DNA of 64,000 nt from CALAED01 sp036555725 (GTDB lineage: Bacteria > Actinomycetota > Actinomycetes > Streptosporangiales > Streptosporangiaceae), in contig DATBKU010000133.1 in assembly GCA_036555725.1 (NCBI GenBank), positions 18,752 to 82,751 on the forward strand. Reading direction: 5' to 3'. A program made the translations under genes and the position numbers. The notes below the pieces were generated by a model. It saw only the letters and a list, made by a program, of their open reading frames with translations. It did not search any database and was not told the origin of the DNA. Shown here one piece after another: positions 58,279 through 64,000 of the stretch. Every line of letters starts with the position of its first letter. The stretch's first letter is position 1.

Positions 58279-59487
58279 TCAGCGGCGGGCGGCGAGGAAG
58301 TCGGCCATGCGGCCGATCGCCTCTTCCAGGTCGTCGGCGTGTTGCAGCGTGACGATGCGCAGATGGTCGGTCTGCGGCCAGTTGAACCCGGTGCCCTGCA
58401 CCACCAGGATGTGCTGCTCCTCGAGCAGCTCGAGCACGAGTTGCTGGTCGTCCTTGATTTCGTAGACGTCCGGGTCGAGGCGCGGGAAGACGTACAGCGC
58501 CCCGGCCGGCTTGACGCAGCTGACCCCCGGGATCTCGTTGAGCAGCGACCAGGCGCGGTCGCGCTGCTCGCGCAGCCGCCCGCCCGGCAGCACGAGGTCG
58601 TTGATGCTCTGATGGCCGCCGATCGCCGCCTGGATGGCGTGCTGCCCCGGCACGTTGGGGCACAGCCGCATGTTGGCGAGCATCTCCAGGCCTTCGATGT
58701 ACGACCCGGCGAGCCGCTTCGGCCCGGTCACCGCCATCCAGCCGGACCGGAAGCCGCAGACGCGATACGCCTTGGACAGCCCGGAGAAGGTCAGCATGAG
58801 CAGGTCGGGCGCGAGCGGCGCGATCGAGGTGTGCGTCGCGCCGTCGTACAGGATGCGGTCGTAGATCTCGTCGGCAAAGATGATCAAGTTGTTCCGCCGG
58901 GCCGGCTCGACGACGCTCTTGAGGAGCTCCATGGAGTAGACGGCCCCGGTCGGGTTGTTCGGATTGATGATCACCAACGCCTTCGTACGATCGGTGATCT
59001 TGGCCTCGATGTCGGTGAGGTCGGGCGCCCAGTCCTGTGCCTCGTCGCAGACGTAGTGCACCGGCGTGCCGCCGCCGAGCGACACCGCGGCCGTCCACAG
59101 CGGGTAGTCCGGCGCCGGGATCAGCACCTCGTCGCCGTCGTTGAGCAACGCCTGCAGGGCCATCACGATCAGCTCGGAGACCCCGTTGCCAAGGTAGACG
59201 TCTTCGACGTCGAGGTCGGTGAAGCCGTGCTGCTCGTAGTGCTGCACAATGGCGCGGCGCGCCGACAGGATGCCCTTGGAGTCGCTGTAGCCATGCGCGA
59301 CCGGCAGATTTCGCACAACGTCCTGCAGGATCTCGTGCGGGGCCTCGAAACCGAACGGCGCCGGGTTGCCAATGTGCAGCTTGAGGATGGGCTGACCTTC
59401 GGCCTCGAGCTCCATCGCGCGTTTGAGCACCGGGCCGCGTATGTCGTAGAGCACACCTGCGAGCTTGTCCGACTGGCTGACCTGCAT
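58279..59487 (-). CDS. Class I/II aminotransferase (AlaA/AspC-type)
   Basis: 402 residues. IGNPAPFGFEAP at the N-terminus, YLGNGVSELIVMALQALL, INPNNPTGAVYS, FADEIYDRILYDG, and the PLP lysine in FSGLSKAYRVCGFRSGW. The pattern fits glutamate-pyruvate aminotransferase AlaA (alanine synthesis), though aspartate aminotransferase cannot be excluded. ATG 59487. It is divergent from the AurF-like gene. Confidence 0.93.
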   Translation of the reverse strand: MQVSQSDKLAGVLYDIRGPVLKRAMELEAEGQPILKLHIGNPAPFGFEAPHEILQDVVRNLPVAHGYSDSKGILSARRAIVQHYEQHGFTDLDVEDVYLGNGVSELIVMALQALLNDGDEVLIPAPDYPLWTAAVSLGGGTPVHYVCDEAQDWAPDLTDIEAKITDRTKALVIINPNNPTGAVYSMELLKSVVEPARRNNLIIFADEIYDRILYDGATHTSIAPLAPDLLMLTFSGLSKAYRVCGFRSGWMAVTGPKRLAGSYIEGLEMLANMRLCPNVPGQHAIQAAIGGHQSINDLVLPGGRLREQRDRAWSLLNEIPGVSCVKPAGALYVFPRLDPDVYEIKDDQQLVLELLEEQHILVVQGTGFNWPQTDHLRIVTLQHADDLEEAIGRMADFLAARR

Positions 59488-59637
59488 GAAGCCACCCTAA
59501 CGGCCGCGCACCACCCGGTGGCCGGATTAATCGCCGGACGCCCGGCGTCGCCAACCACTACTAGACGTGCTATCTAATATGTACGGCGGGTTCGTCCGGC
59601 CGGGCCTGGATCAGCCGATCAGCACCGGAGCATGAAC

Positions 59638-60627
59638 ATGACCAAACCCCCCAGCACCCTCGCGGAAGAGGTTCGCGAGAAGGTCAACGACCGCAAGTCG
59701 TACGAGGGTGTCATCGACCGGCTGAACAAGGCCTCAGTCGACAAGCACTGGGAGGCGTACGCGGACATCCCGTGGGACGATCCCGAGCTCCAAGTCGATC
59801 CGGACGACCCGCGCTGGGTGCTGCCGCCGGACGACCGGCTCGGCGGGACCGAGTGGTACCGGTCGCAGCCGGTGGAGGTACGGGCGCGCATCGGGCTGTG
59901 GCGCGTCGCGACGGCGATGAAGATCGGCCTGCAGTTCGAGAACCTGCTCAAACGCGGGTTGCTGACGTACGCGTACAAGCTGCCGAACGGCCGTCCCGAG
60001 TTCCGGTACGTCTACCACGAGACGACCGAGGAATGTCACCACGGGATGATGTTCCAGGAGTTCGTCAACCGGACCGGCATGCCGATCAGGGGCATGCCGA
60101 AGGCGCTCAGCGCGGTCGCCCAGCTCGCCCCGCTGATCCCCCGGCTGGACACCGAGCTGTTCTTCGTCTTCGTGCTGGGCGGCGAGGACCCGATCGACTA
60201 CGTGCAGCGCAAGAACCTCAAGGCGGGCCACATCCAGCACCCGCTGGAAGAGACGATCCTGAAGATCCACATCGCGGAGGAGGCCCGGCACATCTCCTTC
60301 GCCCGGCACTACCTCAAGCACCAGGTGCCCCAGATGGGCCGGCCGCGTCGCAGGGTCCTCGGCCTGCTGACGCCGATCATCCTCGGCGTGATGGCCCGCA
60401 TCATGCTGTCCCCGCCAGGCCCGATGGTCCGGCATTTCAAGATCCCAAAGAGCGTCGTACGTGAGGCGTACAAAAACGAGGCCGCCAGGTCCGAGATCCG
60501 CGACTGCGTCGCGAAGATACGAGATCTCGCCACCGAGCTCGGGCTGATCGACAACGTCAGCAAGCGGATCTGGTACGCCTTCGGCATCTGGGACCGGCCG
60601 AACGTCCGGCGCGCCGAGGCGGCGTGA
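59638..60627 (+). CDS. AurF-like diiron oxygenase
   Basis: 329 residues. Diiron ligands are visible as ETTEECHHGMMFQEF (ExxH) and HIAEEARHISFARHYLKH (E..EARH), the pattern of p-aminobenzoate N-oxygenase AurF. A charged N-terminal region of about 75 residues precedes the helical bundle. AurF oxidises arylamines to nitro compounds, while relatives hydroxylate other substrates; the role here is unknown. ATG 59638 (GGAG 7 bases upstream) is preferred over ATG 59632. An AT-rich stretch with CTAGA-N7-TCTAA lies upstream (about 59560-59580). It is followed by an SDR on the same strand. Confidence 0.85.
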   Translation: MTKPPSTLAEEVREKVNDRKSYEGVIDRLNKASVDKHWEAYADIPWDDPELQVDPDDPRWVLPPDDRLGGTEWYRSQPVEVRARIGLWRVATAMKIGLQFENLLKRGLLTYAYKLPNGRPEFRYVYHETTEECHHGMMFQEFVNRTGMPIRGMPKALSAVAQLAPLIPRLDTELFFVFVLGGEDPIDYVQRKNLKAGHIQHPLEETILKIHIAEEARHISFARHYLKHQVPQMGRPRRRVLGLLTPIILGVMARIMLSPPGPMVRHFKIPKSVVREAYKNEAARSEIRDCVAKIRDLATELGLIDNVSKRIWYAFGIWDRPNVRRAEAA

Positions 60628-60742
60628 CCCACCTGGCCAGGCGTCCGGGTCCGGCTGGACGGGCCACGTGGCCTGATGATCCGATTGGTCCCGCGGACGA
60701 CCTGATCCGGCGGGCGTTGCGAACTGGGAGCGGAGCGAGCAC

Positions 60743-61564
60743 ATGAGCATTGCGATCGTCACCGGCGGCGCGTCGGGCATCGGGCGGGCCATCGCCGCTG
60801 CCCTGGTGGCCAGGGGCGACAGCGTCACGCTGGCCGACCTGAACGGAGCCGGCGCCGAGCAGGCCGCCGCTGAGCTGTCGGCGCGCGGCCCCGGCACGGC
60901 GGTGGCGGCGAAGCTCGACGTCACCGACGCGGGCGCGGTGGCCGAGCTCTACCAGTCGGTCAAGAGCGAGGCAGGCCGGCTCGACCTGGTCTTCAACAAC
61001 GCGGGCATCGCGATCGGCGGGCTGGCCGAGGAGCTCACGCTCGACCACTGGAACCGGGCCATCGACGTCAACCTGAAGGGCGTCATCCACGGCGTGCACG
61101 CGGCGTACCCGATCATGCTGGAGCAGGGCTACGGGCACATCGTCAACACGGCGTCACTGGCCGGCCTGGTACCGATGCCGATGGGGATCCCGTACACCGC
61201 GACCAAGCACGCCGTGGTGGGCCTCTCGCTCGGACTGCGCGCGGAGGCCGCCGGGCGCCGGGTGAAGGTCAGCGTCATCTGCCCGGGCTTCGTCGACACG
61301 CCGCTGCTGGCCAACGTCAATGCCGATCTGCCCGCGACCAGGATGAGCGGCGACGCCCGGGCCGACATCAAGCAAACCTCGCCGCGCCTCTACACCGCCG
61401 ACAAGCTGGCCCGCGACATCATGCGCGGCGTACGGAAGAACCAAGCGCTCATCGTGGCGCCCGCGTCCGGCCGCGCCGCCTGGCGTGGGATGCGGCTGCT
61501 GCCCGGCGGCGGCATCAGGGCCGCCCAGTTCGCCGTCGACCGCTATCGCGGTAAATCCTCCTGA
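60743..61564 (+). CDS. Short-chain dehydrogenase/reductase
   Basis: 273 residues. TGGASGIG cofactor motif (7-14), NNAGIAIGG, NTASLAG with catalytic serine and YTATKHAV (Y-x-x-x-K), and PGFVDTPLL. The C-terminal tail is longer than the SDR core (GRAAWRGMRLLPGGG). It belongs to an SDR group often found with fatty-acid or sterol oxidation genes; partner of the AurF-like enzyme 115 bp upstream, though co-transcription is not certain. Confidence 0.93.
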   Translation: MSIAIVTGGASGIGRAIAAALVARGDSVTLADLNGAGAEQAAAELSARGPGTAVAAKLDVTDAGAVAELYQSVKSEAGRLDLVFNNAGIAIGGLAEELTLDHWNRAIDVNLKGVIHGVHAAYPIMLEQGYGHIVNTASLAGLVPMPMGIPYTATKHAVVGLSLGLRAEAAGRRVKVSVICPGFVDTPLLANVNADLPATRMSGDARADIKQTSPRLYTADKLARDIMRGVRKNQALIVAPASGRAAWRGMRLLPGGGIRAAQFAVDRYRGKSS

Positions 61565-61581
61565 CCCCGTTAGGGTGGCGG

Positions 61582-63222
61582 CTATTCGATGGCCGCCCGG
61601 CGGGCGTAGTGGGCGTCGAACGCGGGTCGCTCGGACCGGATCCGCGGGATCGAAGTGAAGTTGTGCCGCGGCGGCGGACATGATGTCGCCCACTCCAGCG
61701 AGTTGCCGAAGCCCCACGGGTCGTCGACGCCGACGCTCGGCGCGTGCCGCGCGGTGCGGTAGACGTTGTAGATGAAGAACAGCGTCGACAGTCCGAGGAT
61801 CAGCGCCCCGATGCTCGACACGGCGTTGAGCCCCGCGAACTCCGGCGCGTAGTCGGCGTAGCGACGTGGCATGCCCTCGGCGCCCAGCCAGTGCTGGACG
61901 AGGAACGTGGTGTGGAAGCCGATGAACAGCGTCCAGAAGTGGATCTTGCCGAGGGGTTCGTTGAGCATCTTGCCGGTCATCTTCGGCCACCAGAAGTAGA
62001 ACCCGGCGAACATCGCGAACACCACGGTGCCGAAGACGACGTAGTGGAAGTGCGCGACGACGAAGTACGAGTCCTGCAGGTGGAAGTCAAGCGGCGGCGA
62101 TGCCAGGATCACGCCGGTCAGGCCGCCGAACAGGAACGTCACAAGGAACCCGACGGCGAACAACATGGGCGTCTCGAAACTGAGTCTGCCCCGCCACATC
62201 GTGCCCACCCAGTTGAAGAACTTGATGCCGGTGGGCACCGCGATCAAGTACGACATGAACGCGAAGAACGGCAACAGAACGCGCCCGGTGGTGAACATGT
62301 GGTGCGCCCACACCGCCATCGACAGCCCGGCAATCGAGATGGTGGCGCCGACCATGCCGATGTAGCCGAACAGCGGCTTACGACTGAACACCGGGATGAC
62401 CTCGGTGATGATGCCGAAGAACGGCAAGGCGATGATGTACACCTCGGGATGGCCGAAGAACCAGAACAAGTGTTGCCAGGTAAGCGCCCCTCCATACGGC
62501 CCGTCGAACACGTGCGAGCCGAACCTGCGGTCGGCCTCGAGCACGAGCAGCGCGGCGGCGAGGACAGGGAAGGCCAGCAGCACGAGGATGTTGGTGAGCA
62601 ACACATTCCAGCAGAAGATCGGCATCCGGAACATCGTCATGCCGGGAGCCCGCATGCCGACGATCGTCGTGGTGAAGTTGACGCCGCTCAGGATCGTGCC
62701 GAGGCCGGACAGCACCAGCCCCATGATCCACATGTCGCCGCCGACGCCCGGCGTGCGGAGCGCGCTGTTCAACGGGGCGTAGGCGGTCCAGCCGAAGCTC
62801 GCCGCTCCCCCGGGCGTGAAGAACGAGATCATGACGATCGACCCGCCGAACAGGAACATCCAGTAGCTCAGCATGTTCATGCGCGGGAACGCCACGTCAG
62901 GTGATCCGATCTGCAGCGGCATGATCACGTTGGCGAACCCGACGAACAGTGGCGTCGCGAACAGCAGCAGCATGACCGTGCCGTGGATCGTGAACAGCTG
63001 GTTGTACTGCTCACGGCTGACGATCTGGAGGCCCGGCCGTGCCAGCTCGGCGCGGATCACCATGGCCATCAGCCCGGCGAGCAGGAAGAACACGAACGAG
63101 GTGATGAGATACAGGTATCCGATCACCTTGTGGTCGGTGGTGGTCAGCCAGCTCACCAGAACCGAGCCGCGCGAGCGCGGTCGGGCCGGCGCCTCCGGCA
63201 ATGTGCGACCAAGCAACACCAT
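61582..63222 (-). CDS. ctaD: Cytochrome c oxidase subunit I (aa3)
   Basis: 546 residues, 12 membrane helices. Heme a and CuB ligands: FTIHGTVML (heme a His), WFFGHPEVYI (CuB His and the Tyr cross-link region), VWAHHMF (two CuB His) and VVAHFHYV (heme a3/heme a His). Reduces O2 to water and pumps protons in the respiratory chain. GGGAG six bases before ATG 63222. No other oxidase subunits are adjacent. Confidence 0.98.
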   Translation of the reverse strand: MVLLGRTLPEAPARPRSRGSVLVSWLTTTDHKVIGYLYLITSFVFFLLAGLMAMVIRAELARPGLQIVSREQYNQLFTIHGTVMLLLFATPLFVGFANVIMPLQIGSPDVAFPRMNMLSYWMFLFGGSIVMISFFTPGGAASFGWTAYAPLNSALRTPGVGGDMWIMGLVLSGLGTILSGVNFTTTIVGMRAPGMTMFRMPIFCWNVLLTNILVLLAFPVLAAALLVLEADRRFGSHVFDGPYGGALTWQHLFWFFGHPEVYIIALPFFGIITEVIPVFSRKPLFGYIGMVGATISIAGLSMAVWAHHMFTTGRVLLPFFAFMSYLIAVPTGIKFFNWVGTMWRGRLSFETPMLFAVGFLVTFLFGGLTGVILASPPLDFHLQDSYFVVAHFHYVVFGTVVFAMFAGFYFWWPKMTGKMLNEPLGKIHFWTLFIGFHTTFLVQHWLGAEGMPRRYADYAPEFAGLNAVSSIGALILGLSTLFFIYNVYRTARHAPSVGVDDPWGFGNSLEWATSCPPPRHNFTSIPRIRSERPAFDAHYARRAAIE

Positions 63223-63254
63223 GGATGGCTCCCTGTCATAGGAGGTCTCTCACA

Positions 63255-63283
63255 CTATTCTGCGCCCCCCTGTTTCGGGGCAA
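63255..63283 (-). promoter_or_regulatory. Candidate ctaD promoter
   Basis: Minus strand: -35 TTGCCC (63283-63278), 17-bp spacer, -10 GAATAG (63260-63255), about 33 bp before the ATG. Assigned by eye. Confidence 0.4.
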
Positions 63284-63325
63284 GACCCGACCCCAATCTG
63301 TGCATAACCCAGCTACCGTGAGGGC

Positions 63326-63835
63326 GTGGAGCGGATCCTGGTCAGCGCGTGTCTGCTGGGCCGGCCAGTGCGGTACGACGGCGGCTCGAAGCTCCGCGAC
63401 GACCAGATTCTGGTGCGCTGGCAGGCGGAAGGACGACTGGTCTCCTGTTGCCCCGAGATCGCCGGCGGACTCCCTGTTCCGCGGCCGCCGGCAGAGCTTT
63501 CGGTGTACGGCGGTGCTGTGGCGGTACGGACCGAGGACGGTACGGACGTCACGGACTTCTTCACGCGCGGGGCGGCGGCGACGCTCGCGGTGGCGAGGCG
63601 GCACGGCGTCAAGATGGCGGTCTTGAAGGAGGGCAGCCCGTCGTGCGGCAGTGACCGCGTCCATGACGGAACGTTCAGCGGCCGATCGGTGCCCGGCGCG
63701 GGTGTGACGACGACGCTGCTGCGACGGAACGGAATTCGCGTCTTCAATGAGAACGATCTGCACGCGGCCGCGGCCTATCTGCGGGAGCTGGAGTCGTCCG
63801 ACATCGATTCTCACCCAGAGAAAACCCGCGACTAG
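63326..63835 (+). CDS. DUF523 family protein
   Basis: 169 residues. The N-terminal motif ILVSACLLGRPVRYDGGSK, then SCCPEIAGGLPVPRPPAE and LKEGSPSCGSDRVHDGTF are the DUF523 cysteine motifs; the ACLLG and CCPE cysteines may bind metal. The function is undetermined in most bacteria. GTG 63326. It is divergent from ctaD and precedes the rrn terminator. Confidence 0.9.
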   Translation: MERILVSACLLGRPVRYDGGSKLRDDQILVRWQAEGRLVSCCPEIAGGLPVPRPPAELSVYGGAVAVRTEDGTDVTDFFTRGAAATLAVARRHGVKMAVLKEGSPSCGSDRVHDGTFSGRSVPGAGVTTTLLRRNGIRVFNENDLHAAAAYLRELESSDIDSHPEKTRD

Positions 63836-63860
63836 GGTTTTGCCAAGCTTCTGGTAAATA

Positions 63861-63892
63861 AGAAAGAGGCCCCGGTGCCGGGGCCTCTTTCT
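63861..63892 (-). terminator. Strong hairpin terminator of the rRNA operon
   Basis: Nearly perfect stem AGAAAGAGGCCCCGG/CCGGGGCCTCTTTCT, 15 bp, placed just after the 5S gene on the minus strand and followed there by TATTTACC. A bidirectional function with DUF523 is possible. Confidence 0.85.
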
Positions 63893-63900
63893 GTGTTTGT

Positions 63901-64000
63901 GTTCGGCGGCGTCCTACTCTCCCACATGGTCTCCCGTGCAGTACCATCGGCGCTGGTGGGCTTAACTTCCGGGTTCGGTATGGGTCCGGGTGTTTCCCCG
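63901..64000 (-). rRNA. rrf: 5S ribosomal RNA, 5' end beyond the window
   Basis: The plus strand reads GTTCGGCGGCGTCCTACTCT then CCCACATGG, later GCAGTACCATCGGCGCTGG and CTTCCGGGTTCGGTATGG: the reverse complement of an actinobacterial 5S rRNA 3' half and middle. About 100 of ~117 nt are in the window. It implies 23S and 16S genes to the right on the minus strand. Confidence 0.95.

Noticed and set aside
1..64000. tRNA genes, integrase/attachment sites, prophage or IS elements
   Set aside because: None recognised on reading both strands; the window looks like ordinary chromosomal DNA ending at an rrn operon.

Overview
The window is chromosomal DNA of a high-GC, probably filamentous, actinomycete. 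The signs are near-uniform G/C third codon positions, many GTG/TTG starts, actinobacterial SOS boxes beside lexA, an nrdR-nrdJ (B12-dependent ribonucleotide reductase) pair, DUF4192 and DUF1707 proteins, MmyB-type regulators, a 10-methyl fatty acid (tmsA-tmsB) pair and an aa3-type ctaD. A Streptosporangiales/Thermomonosporaceae-like host would fit, but no marker fixes the genus. A 5S rRNA gene on the minus strand enters from the right edge, so the window ends at an rrn operon. I found no prophage, IS transposase, CRISPR array or tRNA gene.

Layout. 1-9.3 kb: partial NB-ARC ATPase, DUF1445 hydro-lyase-like protein, a deletion-broken AlkZ-like gene, gnd, DoxX, a membrane Ser/Thr kinase, and a haloalkane dehalogenase-like hydrolase overlapping rnhB. 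9.3-15.7 kb: a minus-strand operon of ABC ATPase, ABC-2 permease, histidine kinase and response regulator, then a divergent membrane protein with two CbxX/CfqX AAA+ domains. 15.8-24.5 kb: a MocR remnant, an Ada-AlkA repair fusion, an MFS-amidohydrolase operon, an AraC regulator, an acyl-CoA ligase, and a MerR-carboxymuconolactone decarboxylase operon with a textbook 19-bp-spacer promoter. 24.6-32.1 kb: nrdR-nrdJ, a divergent MFS/LysR pair, and the divergent SOS pair of LysM membrane protein and lexA. 32.5-38 kb: MalY/PatB-type lyase, leuS, an LppP/LprE-like lipoprotein and an anchored unknown. 38-46.9 kb: regulator/SDR, P450, epoxide-hydrolase-like enzyme, ArsR-MFS, DUF4192, DUF1707 and PPOX genes. 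47-56 kb: a lipid-flavoured region with tmsA-tmsB, a GMC oxidoreductase, a class V aminotransferase, a sphingosine-phosphate-lyase-like decarboxylase and a FadD ligase. 56-64 kb: DinG helicase, alanine-type aminotransferase, AurF-like diiron oxygenase with an SDR, ctaD, DUF523 and 5S rRNA.

How genes work together. DNA metabolism and damage response recur: lexA, the LysM protein that is probably its SOS-controlled partner, ada-alkA, dinG, rnhB, nrdRJ and a dead AlkZ-like gene. Lipid handling is the second theme: two acyl-CoA ligases, tmsAB, P450, AurF-like enzyme and GMC enzyme. Most regulators face or lead the genes they probably control, and several intergenic palindromes mark likely operators.

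Two cross-cutting oddities stand out. Minisatellites with units of 15, 18 and 36 bp sit inside reading frames, and units of 17 and 47 bp sit between genes. Three patches of unusually A/T-ending codons in nrdJ lie over conserved active-site motifs. All starts, sites and functions here come from reading the sequence; no database search was run.
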